From contig JAIGNY010001253.1 of NCBI GenBank assembly GCA_020152595.1, positions 37,501 through 101,500 of the forward strand: a DNA stretch of 64,000 nt, read 5' to 3'. Below the pieces are notes generated by a model, which searched no databases, was not told where the DNA came from, and was given only the letters and a program-made list of their open reading frames with translations. The translations under genes and the position numbers were made by a program. The stretch's first letter is position 1; every line of letters starts with the position of its first letter. This stretch comes from Chiridota heheva. Its lineage: Eukaryota > Echinodermata > Holothuroidea > Apodida > Chiridotidae. Positions 12,851-25,530 of this stretch are shown piece by piece.

Positions 12851-13374
12851 CAGTGCGGGATATGTGCCGAACAGGATACCGTTTGAAATATCTTCATTGG
12901 GATATGGGATCCCAAATGAGATATCAAAACTGTCATCATTCCATTCAGGCTTCAAGTTGTGCTTTTTCTTTCATAATTTATGTATGATTGATAATAAAAG
13001 TCAAATTTCAATTTTTAACTAAAATCTATTTTACAAAAACTGAGCTATCAACATTCACATTTTCATTACAGACCTTCCACATGCTTTCACCAGTTTTGCT
13101 ATGCTTTGATGCTAATCCCTGGTGAAATGAAAGAAAACTACCTAAGGTTTTAATAAATATTCATAACTAGATGCAGAAATTCTCCTATTTGTGTGCAAAT
13201 TCATTTGAATAATTCATTTTTAGAGCACTGAGCTATTTAGGTTGATATCCCAATGGGGATATATTTGATATACCCAATGGGATATTGTATCTCATTCTGG
13301 ATATCAATGTAGACTAAGATGCAGCTGTATCTCGATTGGGATATAGTATCCCAATTGGCACTTATGCCGCACTG
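12851..13374. mobile_element. 524-bp TIR element with 5-bp target duplication TATAA
   Basis: The element starts CAGTGCGGGATATGTGCC and ends GGCACTTATGCCGCACTG, giving an imperfect terminal inverted repeat of ~30 bp. It is flanked by TATAA at 12846-12850 and 13375-13379. The family B copy at 11.4 kb supplies the empty site, CTTTCATATAAGATGG, which confirms the boundaries. The interior has several near-palindromic ATATCCCAATGGGATAT-like motifs and no long ORF, so it is non-autonomous. The CAGTG ends are compatible with hAT or Tc1/mariner relatives, but the 5-bp duplication is not typical of either. Confidence 0.75.
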
Positions 13375-13419
13375 TATAAGATGGACTTCCGTGACAATTG
13401 AACTAATCCTTCAAAAAAT

Positions 13420-14860
13420 GATAAAAATTATATTCCTGATTTCAGTCACAGAAAAGAATGAGAATGTACCTCACAGCCGTCTGATGATGGGTGATGCAAT
13501 TAAGATTTAAATATTCATTGCCAGCTGCATGCCTTCCAAAACTTATTGACTAAGGATTAAAAACAATGAATTTACGTAAGAACATATAGAAATGGTGCTC
13601 AGGCATACATCACAAATTTGCATAAAATATTTGCATAATGATTGTCTGAAAATTATAAAGATGCAAAATATTCAATCAATCATTATTTTTTTATCTGGGT
13701 TCTCTTTAGATTGAAATAATTCAGCTAATAGCACAACTAGCAGCCTATCTCTTTGTACAACTAAAAACATTTCCATTCAACAATCTTCGATTACAAATAT
13801 TCAATTTACCACAAGACCAATTAAGTCACACAATTGTTTTCATCAAACTTTATTGGGTAAATTTAAATATACAATTTTCTCTGAGTCATTATAACTTTCT
13901 CTTTGCTTAACGCGCCTAAAGCTATACAGTTCAACAATTAGCACGCAATAACGAGTACTATTATAATCCCTTGAAGAAAAAGAAAATCTGGGAGCTCAAC
14001 GACCTCCCAAAATATTAAACACACTTTACATGACTAAGTTCCATTATTACAGTGAAAGAAGAGAAATTTGGCACATAGATAAATATCAGCACTGAATCTA
14101 CAAATGTATTGGATTGAGGAAATCATAAACTTCAAGAGCATTTATTCAGCGCCTCGTGCATATTTTATGATTGCGCGATTCATACATCTACTTCCTGAAG
14201 TCTTCACACTAACCAGTTTTGAGATTTAATACATTAGACAAAAATTTAGACCCTCTCACATATTTTGGCAGCATGACTATTTGCGGATTGTTGCCGAGGT
14301 TGGTTGTCTCGGAATCATTAATCTTTGATAACGTCTGAGCAATTTACAAAAACTGAACAGCAGCGCAAAAAAAGTAATTGACTTGTGAGATCTTCAGTCT
14401 TAAGTACTTTGAAGGAGATGTTTTTATTTTTTGAAGGAGATTTGGCTTGGGAGTGTTCTCTTTGTTCTGGGCGACATGATTGGCTGCGCAGTGGTTCATT
14501 GACAAATTGCAGGGTTATTTGAAAATAGGTGAAGTGTTTTTGTACTGTTCATTACAGCTGAAACCAATTTTTGCCGGGCATGATCAGCCTTTTAACAAGA
14601 TGTAAATTTAAATCATTGTAAACTATTAAAGATTTAATTTACTGACAATTAACAGAAACAATTATTAAAGTGTGAAAATGCATATACAGGGAAATAAACT
14701 AAATACATTACAAAAATAAGATAAATCTCACAAAGGTGTAAAATATTTTAAAATTATTTTCTACAAAAATTTGAAAGAAAGTTTATTTAATGGCACAGAA
14801 AAATAAAAAGTAAAAGGATAGCTTGTTTCTTACTGACTTTAGAAGAAAATATAGCTGATA
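13420..14860. other. Intergenic, no gene seen
   Basis: AT-rich sequence with no recognisable coding segment or repeat except short A/T runs. Confidence 0.5.
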
Positions 14861-16200
14861 TTTTAGAATGATCTGAAATGTTTTAGAACAGTATTGTAGA
14901 CTTACCTGATATTCCTCAAATAATAATAAATGATAACTACTAATAATCTCAAAGAAAAGTTATAACTATAATTAAATGCCTTTTCATATAAATCAAAATA
15001 TCTTAGAATAACATTTTAGACTATTTGAAATATCTTTAAAATAATCTAAATAATATCTTATAACAATATATGGTAACAGAAATTTTATGTGGTAAATGAT
15101 ATAATGATATAATCTAAAAAATATTTCAGAATAACATAAATGATAATTTAGAATTATCTAAATGGTATTTTAGACTAATATTTCATAATTATCTAAATGG
15201 TATTTTAGACTAATATTTCATGATCTTAATGGTATTTTAGACTAATATTTTATAATTATCTAAATGGTATTTTAGACTAAAATTTCATAATTATCTAAAT
15301 GGTATTTTAGACTAATATTTCATAATTATCTGAATGGTATTTTAGACTAATATTTCATAATTGTCTAAATGGTAATTTAGATTAATATTTCATAATTATC
15401 TAAATGGAATTTTAGACTAATATTTCATAATTATCTAAATGGTATTTTAGATTAATATTTTACAATATCTAAATATTATTTTAGACTAACATTTCATAAT
15501 TATCTAAATGGTATTTTAGACTAATATTTCATAATTATCTAAATGGTATTTTAGATTAATGTTTCATAATTATCTAAATGGTATTTTAGACTAATATTTC
15601 ATAATTATCTAAATAGTACTTTAGACTAATATTTCATAATTATCTAAATAATATTTTAGACTAAATTTCAAAATTATCTAAATGGTATTTTAGACCAAAT
15701 TTCATAATTATCTAAATGTATTTTAGACTTTATTTTAAATGGTATTTTAAACTAATATTTCATAATGATCTAAATGGTATTTTAGGTATTTTAATTATCT
15801 AAATGGTATTTTAGACTAATATTTCATAATGATCTAAATGGTATTTTAGATTGATAATTCATAATTATCTAAATGATATTTTAGACTAATAATTATCTAA
15901 ATGGTATTTTAGACTTTATTTCATAATTATCTAAATGGTATTTTAGACTAATATTTCATAATAATCCAAATGGTATTTTAGACTAATATTCATAATGATC
16001 TAAATGGCATTTTTAATCATTTAGATGATATTTTAGCCTAATATTTCATAATTATCTAAATGGTATCTTAGACTAATATTTCATATTCATTTAAATGGTA
16101 TTTTCTACTATTTCATTATTATCTAAATGGTATATAAGACTACTATTTATATTTCATAATTATTGAAATGATATTTTTAGAATGGTCTAAATGATGTCTT
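14860..16200. repeat. AT-rich ~35-bp minisatellite
   Basis: The core array at about 15125-16160 has roughly 29 copies of a unit containing TTTCATAATTATCTAAATGG and TATTTTAGACTAATA. The left flank (14860-15120) and a patch at 16530-16750 hold very degenerate relatives built on TTTTAGAATAATCTAAAT, so the array appears to have grown from an older, now eroded repeat field. G+C is extremely low. Confidence 0.9.
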
Positions 16201-17890
16201 AAAATAATCTAAATATTGTTAATAATGATCTACACAAAGTTTTATAATAATTTAAAATATTTTAAGAATAATCATTTCCTTAGGAAAATGACCTTGCTTT
16301 TTAGTCTTTTGCCACAACATTTTGAAGGCCAAACACCTTGACTAAAACTTCAGTAAAATTTTCTGAAACTTTCTGGTCATTTGTGTGGGAAAGATGTTAT
16401 AAAAGTCATAAACAGTGGTCCGACAGGTGCCATATGATGCAGGGGAAGGAGAGGGGAAAGTGTGGGGGGAAGGAGAGGAAGTAATCTCATGGGGGAGGGA
16501 ACCCCCCTGTAAATGAAGAATAATCTGAATGTTTTTTTAGAACCTTAATGTTAGAATGATATGAGTTATGTTTTATAATAATCTAAATGATATATTAGAA
16601 TAAGACAAGATATTTTAGAATAATCTTAATGCTATTTTAGAATCTAAAGGCTATTTTAGAATTGCAACTTAAATGTATTTCAGAATAATTTGAACATTTT
16701 ATGATAATATAAATAATCTTTCAGAATAATCTACATGATATTCTAGAATAGCCAACATGATAACACTCATGAAAAACATCTTTAAAGGACTATGGACAGC
16801 TAGAGACAACATGGGCTTAATTGGTTTAAAATATGATTTAAACTAATAAAACAGCAAAAGATTACATCAAAATTAGTTCAAAATGGACCAATTTACAACA
16901 TTTTTCATTTTGAGCTGTTATTGTGCAATTATATGTGACATCAATGGGAGAAGGTTCCTTCATCACCTTTTGTAAAACCTGTGTTTTTTATTCCTCTGTC
17001 GATGTTGTTTGAAATTTAGAATTGGACTTCGAGCAAATGTTTTCAGAACTTGAATCATACCCCGAATTATCATGTATCTAGAGCAGACATTCTGAAATTC
17101 ACAAGTAGCTGAATTTGAAGAACAGAATTTAAAGAATTATAAATAAAGATTTAGAGATGTGTTTTTCTTTATATATCACAAATTCTGCACAAATTAACAA
17201 ATCTTGAAACTTTGTTTAGTCATAACTTGAAAATTAAATAAGCTTTTAACACATTTTAAAGACTGTTTTACTCACAATTTCATGCTCATTCACATATCTC
17301 AAATCTGCTAGATCATTTCGAGAATTTACACATGTGAAAGTAAATCAATATCTAGAATCAAGACTGGAAACAGTTTCATGCCAGCATTTCCAATATTTTT
17401 AGGAATGAAATGTGTCATTATTTGAAGTGCAGTTAACTTGGTGGTGTTACTTTATTCTACCAATTTAAATTCCGAGAGATTCATATTAAGGTGTACAGAC
17501 ACCTACATATATGCATAGGCAGGGTTTTGTATTTTTTTGAGGAGGGGGGGGGTGACAGTGGGGAATTAACCACCTTCTTTTTTTCATATTGTAAGATGAT
17601 TTTTTGTGTCTCAATGTCATGTTCCTTTGCCCACCCACTTTTGGTGGGCAATTTTTTGTGACTTTGCACCCCACCTCCTCCCCCACTTTCAGTGGCCAAA
17701 TCCCACATGCCTACAGAAGATATAATCCTGAGCAAAACAGTCTGTAAATCACAAAACTACTGCAGTATATGTAGTTTTGGAGCTATGGCTAATATATGCA
17801 AATTTGGTGAAAGAGAGTTGACTAAAACTTTAAAAGTGGACTAGATCCATAATCTTTTTCAAATACTCATTGACCAATTCCAAGGAAACA
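16200..17890. other. Intergenic with repeat debris
   Basis: Degenerate relatives of the preceding array persist to ~16750. A G-rich patch lies at 16437-16505. Positions 16780-16950 match a dispersed motif (TATGGACAGCTAGAGACAAC, then AACAGCAAAAGATTACATC) whose diverged relatives occur near 10.8, 18.7, 42.4 and 49.8 kb. No gene was recognised. Confidence 0.5.
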
Positions 17891-17894
17891 GGGC

Positions 17895-18480
17895 TGGTTT
17901 AAATCATCTACCAAAATTTCTTCAAATCTGGCTGAACCAAAGAGGTTCACATTCAGACATTTTTCTATCAAGTAGTAATTGTACAATGTATCCCAATTGA
18001 GTATCCTGCTTCAATTTGGTTATATTCATCCATTGCTTTTAAATCATCTACCAAAATTTCTCTAAATGGGGCTGAACCAAAGAGGTTCATTTTCTATCAA
18101 GTATTAATTGTACAATGTATCCCAATTGAGTATTCTGCTTCAATTTGGTTATATTCATCCATTGCTTTTAAATCATCTACCAAAATTTCTCCAAATCGGG
18201 CTGAACCAAAGAGGTTCATTTTCTATCAAGTATTAATTGTACAATGTATCCCAATTGAGTATCCTGCTTCAATTGGGTTATATTCATCCATTGCTTTTAA
18301 ATCATCTACCAAAATTGTTCAAGATCAGACTGAACCAAAAAGGTTAATATCCAGACATTTTTCTATCAAGTAGTAATTGTACAATGTATCCTAATTGAGT
18401 ATCCTACTTCAATTTGGTTATATTCATCCAATGCTTTTAAATCATCTACCAAAATTGTTCAAGATCGGGCTGAACCAGAG
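17895..18480. repeat. ~128-140-bp tandem repeat, four full copies and a part
   Basis: Units start with TTAAATCATCTACCAAAAT and contain GGCTGAACCAAAGAGGTTCA, CTATCAAGTA and TACAATGTATCCCAATTGAG. Units begin near 17899, 18038, 18166, 18294 and 18436. Copies one and four keep an extra CAGACATTT segment that copies two and three lack, which shows the order of deletion and amplification. Confidence 0.9.
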
Positions 18481-20340
18481 ATTAAGATCTTTCCCTTGTC
18501 CAACTTACAACTGGTAACACACACTAACTATTATCAATAACTATTTTTTTCAAGAATGTACAGTATAGATATCATAGAATTTTTCCTCTCGTCAGATCCC
18601 CTGTTTCACATACATAAACACTTTCATTTTTTGACCAGGCGAATTAAAAGTCATGTGATACATGTCTTTTCATTTCAAGGTATATGGACATGTAGAGACA
18701 AGCAACATGCACTAAGCTGCTTTAAAATCTGTTGAAAACTATGAATGTACCAAAATATGTCAACAAATTTTACTACAAAATTGGCCATTTTATAGTGCTT
18801 TGAATATTCAGGCAAAATATATAGGCAATTATTTTTGCAAATCAGTGATCTAATACCTTTGTATTTTCTGCAAATCCTTTGTTTTCTCATTGCTTTGTAA
18901 GTGCAGCAATCATTACATAACTCGCCCCTTGAACAGAACTTCATCCTGATTTTCAGTGTCATTTCCGCATTGTAACCCCATGTTGCGGTTACAATTTCCA
19001 GTTTATTTCCAAATTATTCCACTTTGTTTTTGAACAAAATGTGCCCTCTTTAAGGTGTGAAATACGTTATTTTTTTTATTTGGACAAATTGTTAGAAGAT
19101 TCAACCTTTGAACACCGAAATTGATGCTTATATTTTGTATGTAAATTCTTTTCGAAGTTAAGAAATCAAGAGCGGCATTCCATCAATAAAACTTCCTCCC
19201 TGTATAACGGCAACACGAGGGGAGTTTTACTTGAATAGCATCAATATGTGTGGTGTCTTTGGAGTTTTGGGCATCAAGAAACTTGTAGAGTGTACTTCTT
19301 GTTATATTCATAACCAATGTGTAATTTCATTGAATCATATTCAAAGAAGTATGAGTTTATGTGTCTGAATATCTGGTAATTGCCATTGCCTATAAATATC
19401 CTTGGAAAATCCTTTCCGCACTGCCCGTGTGTGCTTTATGTAAGTATGCTCAATGGTGCAATAGCAATCAATTTTTTCAGTCAAATCTCGTTTTTAGCTG
19501 CACTTGAAATATATTGAAGTTATTTAGTAAACCATGGTATGTCAAAATTGACTACGCCCTCACCTCCATTAAAGAGATAAATAAACATGCGTGAAAAAAG
19601 ATTATTATGAGTTGGTCTACTACGATCACATTCACTTTACCATATTAAACATCAAAATTTCTATTAAAAACCGCTAAACAAAGACTGGCATTCATGAAAT
19701 GCATCTTTACAAATACAATTATTCAAACAGTATGTGAACATCACCGCAGGAGGCAAAAGCAAAACCCTGCAGGCAGACAAATGAATTATGACAAAAGAAG
19801 CGTGTGTTGGCTCCATAAAACAATCTCAAGCTCATCAAAAATTCCACTTTGACTGTCGTTGGCATTAATTCTACGCCATATTTTTTTATAATTTTTTTCT
19901 TATTCAAATTTTCCCACAACGTTGTTCTTTATTCAAAAACACCAACTGTAGTGTACATAATATCTGTATTAGATATTATAGATTATAATCTGCAATAAAA
20001 TTTCTTTTTAATAATTCTCAAAAAAATCACAACAATATTTCATTAAATAATAGACTTACGTTAGAGATATTTCTAAGAATTTCCCCAACTGCTTTATTAA
20101 AGAGCTAGATTTCTAAATAAAATCCACATTGTTGTAATTTCTATTACGAACAGCTACATTTTCAGGTACTACTACATCTTGTATATTACAAGAAGAGCCT
20201 TCTTCTAATCTAAAAATAGAATCACAAATATAATACTGATCAAAGTTTGTGGTTAACTTGAAGGGTTTTTTTAGTGGTAATGCATGTTCATCTTATAGAA
20301 AATAAAAGGAAGAACATGGCAAAATAATCATTCAACTTCT
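18481..20340. other. Intergenic, no gene seen
   Basis: AT-rich unique-looking sequence with a dispersed-repeat relic near 18670-18780. No splice-flanked coding segment was recognised. Confidence 0.5.
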
Positions 20341-20351
20341 TATTTCATTAA

Positions 20352-20451
20352 CCCTTACTCTACCAGCACTTTTTGAAAACGCGCTTGGGAGGCGGAGTCA
20401 AAGATGGGGCATCCAAAACGGTGATATTATCGCCGCGTGGTAGAGTAAGGG
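20352..20451. mobile_element. 100-bp piggyBac-like MITE, copy 1
   Basis: The perfect 14-bp terminal inverted repeat CCCTTACTCTACCA / TGGTAGAGTAAGGG is flanked on both sides by TTAA (20348-20351 and 20452-20455). TTAA target duplication with termini beginning CCCT is the hallmark of piggyBac transposons. The interior is GC-richer than its surroundings (AAAACGCGCTTGGGAGGCGG). A second copy lies at 35.07 kb, which confirms mobility. It has no coding capacity. Confidence 0.85.
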
Positions 20452-20623
20452 TTAAGCACAGGCTGATTATTGAAGGGTCCTCTGTCTTCCGAGCAGCAAG
20501 AGTCGGGCTCGTTCCGCTTCAGTGACCTGGTGGGTCACCCACTGGGATCATGCTGCATATATTTTCGAGTTGGCACACTTGCCGCCGATTGATTAACACT
20601 TACTCTAGGCTGATTATTGAAGG

Positions 20624-21232
20624 CTTAAAGCAGACATAAAGTCTAACATAATCCTTATTTCATATGATAGAACTAAAAATAACAAATCTTCCGATCAAGT
20701 TGTATACCTCCCAAAACAATTTAACACATTTTTAATAATTATTGAAAACTTAAATGCTACTGCTAAATAGTACTATGGGAGCCACCATTCTGATTTCAAA
20801 ACATGCACATTATGATGTCATCAGCCCAGCAGAATCTTGGAATGCCTTGTATTTCTTTAAAATCTGTCTCAAGTTTTCAAGCTTATGAAAAGTTATTTTC
20901 CTTTTGTAAGGGTCAGGGAGATTTATGTGCACACATGAAAATATCAAAACATGCTGTTAAAACTTTGTGTCACATGATTTTGGAATAAAAACTTTAATAA
21001 ACTTTAAAAAGAAATACATTAATCCTTCTGTCCCTATTGGGGAAATAATGTCACCATGCACATGATCTCAATATAAAATTGAACAAAATGTCAGCCTCCA
21101 TGTGTCGACTTCAAACATGAGTAATTTGAGATAGGAATAAGATTCTGACTTGCTGTTTTTATTGGTTGGTTTAAATTTTAACCCTCTATCATATGAAATA
21201 AAGATTGTATCAGACTTTATGTCTCCTTTAAG
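20624..21232 (-). mobile_element. Family A ~0.6-kb TIR element, copy 1
   Basis: Terminal inverted repeats read CTTAAAG-AGACATAAAGTC at the left and GACTTTATGTCTCCTTTAAG at the right, and the similarity extends inward through TTATTTCATATGATAGA. The interior holds ATGATGTCATCAGCC, CACATGAAAATATCAAAACA and a TCCCTATTGGGGAAAT block shared with the copies at 26.6, 35.4 and 48.7 kb. This copy is inverted relative to those three. There is no transposase ORF, so it is a non-autonomous DNA element of unassigned superfamily. Confidence 0.8.
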
Positions 21233-21311
21233 ACAATATTCAAGATTAAAGTTCAAACTGTAAAACATGCAAAAATTAAAGTAGTTGTGACATTCTCACA
21301 TTTGCTAATAT

Positions 21312-21770
21312 CGAGGGCCAAATTGTGCCTGAGAGGTTAGATCATTCTAGAGGTAGGAAGGAAAGAAAATAGGGGGAGATTGAGAGAAATACTAAAATTT
21401 AGAAAGCTGGGATTGACAGAGGAGGTGCATGGGTGAAAAAAAAAAAAGTAGAGAGAGGGGGTGGGAGAGGAGGACTAAATATGGTTGTAGAGAGAAGCAT
21501 GATGAAGGAAAGAGATAATTTTATCTGGAGGTTTTTTTGGAAAACTCTGCAATTGAGTTGTGGGGAGCGATGGAAGCTCTGGGAAGGTTGTGCAGGGGCA
21601 AGCAAGGAGAACGTGATGGACTGTGAGGGTGCAATGGCAATTGTTGCAGAGGGGTTTGGGGAGCCAATAAGGAGGTGGGAGTAAGTGAGGTGGGTGTGAC
21701 CTATTCTAAGATGAGTAATATGAACGTTGTCGACACGAGAGAGGTTGTGGATGGAAAAGTTTGTGACATA
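21312..21770 (-). mobile_element. RNase H-type LINE 3' fragment
   Basis: Homologous to the 3' end of the full LINE at 28.0-33.6 kb. On the plus strand it shares GGCCAAATTGTGCCTGAGAG, AGGTGCATGGGT, CAATTGAGTTGTGGGGAGCG and ATATGAACGTTGTCGACACG. The minus frame spells a remnant of the C-terminal peptide with SQSFHRSPQLNC. It is truncated at both ends and not functional. Confidence 0.8.
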
Positions 21771-23794
21771 AAACTGTTGAATATATCATGAGAACCTGTT
21801 GAAACAGTCTAATAAAGTATTGTAACTGCATTCTACACCTAAAGAAATTAAAAAAAAAACACTTTTTGATCCGCAACAAAAATTAAAATACATCATTTGA
21901 ATACAATCAATTTACAATTGTAGCTAAGGTGAGGTTGTGACATCACTGATGTGCAGTACACATTCTACATCAGTGATTTCTCTTATAATCCTGTTACAAA
22001 TTTAAAATATCTCCTGAATGGCAGAAGATATATAAGGAAGTCATGACAGTTTTGTTTGTCATTTTCCCCTGATTGTACGAGCCATATAACTGACACCCCT
22101 GGATATGCATTTATGTACACCTGTTCTAAATGTGCTTTGTAAATCATAGGCCTGCAAGTATGTCAGTGTGTACATTCTAAGGGTCTTTTGGAGAAACAGA
22201 GGTAGCTCTGGCACATAGGGGACACATATTACAGGTCAATAATGTAGACCATGTGGACCAGTTGAGCCAAAAAACCAATTCCAAGGAAAACGTGCAGAAA
22301 TATTCCATGTTCTTAGAAAAACTACAAATAACAACCAAAAATGTGGAAATCTGTTGCTTTCCACCTATAACAAGCATCAATATTGTTTTCATTGAACTCT
22401 TGAAGAAATTGTAATGCTATTTGTGAGGGTGATTTTTCTAGACCCACTGCCATGTTGTCTGTTTCACTCATAACTACTCAGAAACTTGGAAATTATCAAA
22501 TGTATGTTCTTTGCTAATAGTTTTTTTATAACAGGAAGAACTGCAAATATGTTTTATGTCTACCAGTGTAATTTTGATTTAATTTTGATATTGTGTCAAG
22601 ATTTTATTGTAAGTTTACAATTTTTAGTCCTGGGACTAGTTCAACTAAAAATTTTAGTTCCAAAATGTGTCAAATGGAATGTTTTGTCGTGCTAGCAGAG
22701 AATGATGGAATTTGTTGTTACATACATCATTATTCTAGTCTTACCTTAAGGCATTAAGGGCAAATTGACTTACTTGGGAAATATATGTTAAGCCCTACCT
22801 ACGAAGCCTACAAGTTATGCAAAAATATTGGTGATCAAATGAATTTTGGCACTCTTTTGATCAAATTTGAAAGAAAATAACATAAAATGCTTTGAATATA
22901 CAAAATTTGTACTACATGGAAAATGTAAATGCAAATTGTTCTGCAATCCTAAAAACTAAAATTATGGGACAATTAAGGAATTATGAAATAAAAAAAACAC
23001 ATTTTTCCTTGGAACTGGTCCACATTACTGTATACAGAAAAAACAATCATCCCTTATATCATTTGATAGAAAATGTACCAAGCCATGACAAAATCTATAT
23101 GTTGATCTGGAAAACAGTAGCTTACTATAGTTCTATCAATTTTAATCTCTCTCCTGTAGGATTTGACTAATTTCTCCTGTATATCCCATACGTTTAATAT
23201 CTTTATAAATACTGGTATGTACTTAACACTTAAAGAAGACAATGTAAAACGAAATTAGATGATTGATCTTGTTTGTCAAATTGTTTGCACTTGATGTTAA
23301 ATATCAAACTGCTTAAGACAAGAGTTGACACTTCTATTAATCCCTACTACAATATTTTCTTACAAGTAGATAAGAGATTATCTTTAACAGAATTTTGTTT
23401 TGATCTGTTCATCTATTCAGTCCCCCTTTCAATATTCACTAAGAAATGTCCGTAAGCTGCAATTTAAAGTGGAGAAGTACTAAAGAACAGAGCATCTACA
23501 ATGAAGTCCCCCTCCCGGTCTTCGCCCCAAACCCGGTCACGTTTAGGAAAATTGCTGGTGGTATTAATGCAGTGTTTGGATATTGAATACAAGAATTTTG
23601 AAGGGTTTGCCTGGACAAGTCACCAGAATATAGTCGATTTCAGGTCAAGTTTGAACTAATCATGAAATGGTCAGTATTTGGTCAATTTGCATACAAATTG
23701 ATTAATTTAATGATATTTAATCCATTTTAGAAGAGTTGAGTAAAACATCCTTGCTGAAAATTCCAGTTCAACTGGGTTTTTTCAACTAGATTAA

Positions 23795-23895
23795 AATGGA
23801 AATTAGAACAACTAGGTTGAACTGGGTTGAACTAGGTTATCTACTTTGCCCTATTTAAACCCAGTTCAACCTAGTTCAACCCAGTTTAACCTTGA
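23795..23895. repeat. Inverted repeat / hairpin of AACTGGGTTGA units
   Basis: The left arm carries AACTAGGTTGAACTGGGTTG and the right arm its complement, with CAGTTCAACCTAGTTCAACC; ~20 bp of AT-rich loop separates them. Each arm is itself a small direct repeat of GTTGAACT. A long hairpin is expected in single-stranded DNA or RNA. Confidence 0.75.
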
Positions 23896-25399
23896 TGAAA
23901 ACTTCAAATGGGTTAAACTGTAATTTACAGCAGGGATGTACTGGCAATTTGATGTGGACAGCAATTCTGTAGGTTCACAGTGCGCTCACTAACTCTTTGA
24001 TCAGTCCATACTTGTACTTGCATAAAGCTATGATTATTTCACATGTTGCTATAATTAAGTAACAGCCAGTGTACTACATTACAGCTTAGACTCATTACAA
24101 AGTCATTAAATTTCAAATAAGAAGCTCATCCCACCATGCAGAATATAATTACAAGCCTTGACGTAAAACCATTCACCATGTATGCCTGTAAGTTTGTTTT
24201 GCAAGTTTTGTGCCTTTATGTTAAATTTTACGATGAAAAGCAATTCTTTATCCCTGGTGAACTGACTTGAAACTGTTTTCTTTCCTTTTCATTTTACCAA
24301 AGAGTTAATGAAAAAGAAACCACACAATCACTTACACAGGCTGCTTTCAATGCCTCAATGCACATGCCATATGCTCGAATAGAATCCGTCTTTATACCAA
24401 TACATCATCTGTTGATAGGAATGAACAAGCAACAGAGATAAAATTTTGTTAACGTACAAGTTTCGCCATTGTATATTTTTCATTCTATGTAATCTTTTGC
24501 TGTCTAGCCTAGACAATGGTGTAGAAATTTTTTCATATTTTTTCTGTAGCAGAAATACCCCCAAAATACCACACCCTTAACATGGCCTCATATGCAAATG
24601 AAGAATTGCTAAATTCCATAATCAATGGCCCATTGAAATTGTGCATTGTGAAAAGTATATACCCCTATAAAATATTTTGCAAATAATAAAAATGAATGAG
24701 CGGATACGCTCTTGCGGATTTCATTAATGGCTGTAGTTCACGGTACTTCTGTCTGTTCTTCGTGAACCTTTCTGAATAGAGGGAGATATTTATGTTTACT
24801 GCCAAAAAAGTGAAAATGGCAGCATAGTATTTAATGAATTATTGTATCTAATAGTTGGTGCTGCCTAGTATATGAATATTATTGGTGAATCATATCATTC
24901 ACAGTAATTTTTAATTACAAAATTTTTTGTGGGTGGAAATGAAAGAAAATGTTACGTGCATATTTTTTCAACTAGCCATACGACAAAGACTGTTAGCTTT
25001 TGTGTGTGTTTTAGAGAGAGAATCTGTATGAACCACGTGGAACATAAAATCTTGCCCTACTGGGTATATAAGAACAAGTGGATATCATGCTATGCCATTT
25101 CACGAGAAGATTAATCTATCCGTGTGTTTTCATTACCGGCGCTTTGATAAGCTTGTCCACTGGCTGCTGTAAGAGATTTTAATTGCAGTGGCGAAACATA
25201 AATGGGTGGCAAAAATGATAATCTTCCTAATTCTAAATATATAATTCAATACAAAACACCAGGATCAGCAAATCTTTTGGGGATGCACCCCCCTTGCCCC
25301 TATGAGGAGCTGCTTGTCAATGAATGGAAAGGAATATATCCCGGGGCAATCGAGTTGCGAGAATGGACTAGAAATGTCCATGCCCCATTTCTACACTTA

Positions 25400-25530
25400 T
25401 GAGACTGATCTTTAAAGACTCAATACATCAGTAAGACATTACAGCAGTTTCTGCACCACCATTTTGTTTGTTTTAAAGTCTTCTTTCATTAACGATGATA
25501 TTGCCGAACTACTGAATGAATCCTTAAACA
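25400..25530 (-). mobile_element. Family B relic
   Basis: Shares CACCATTTTGTTTGTTTTAA, AGTCTTCTTTCATTAA and CTACTGAATGAATCCTT with the family B copy at 11.4 kb in the same orientation. Degenerate. Confidence 0.5.
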
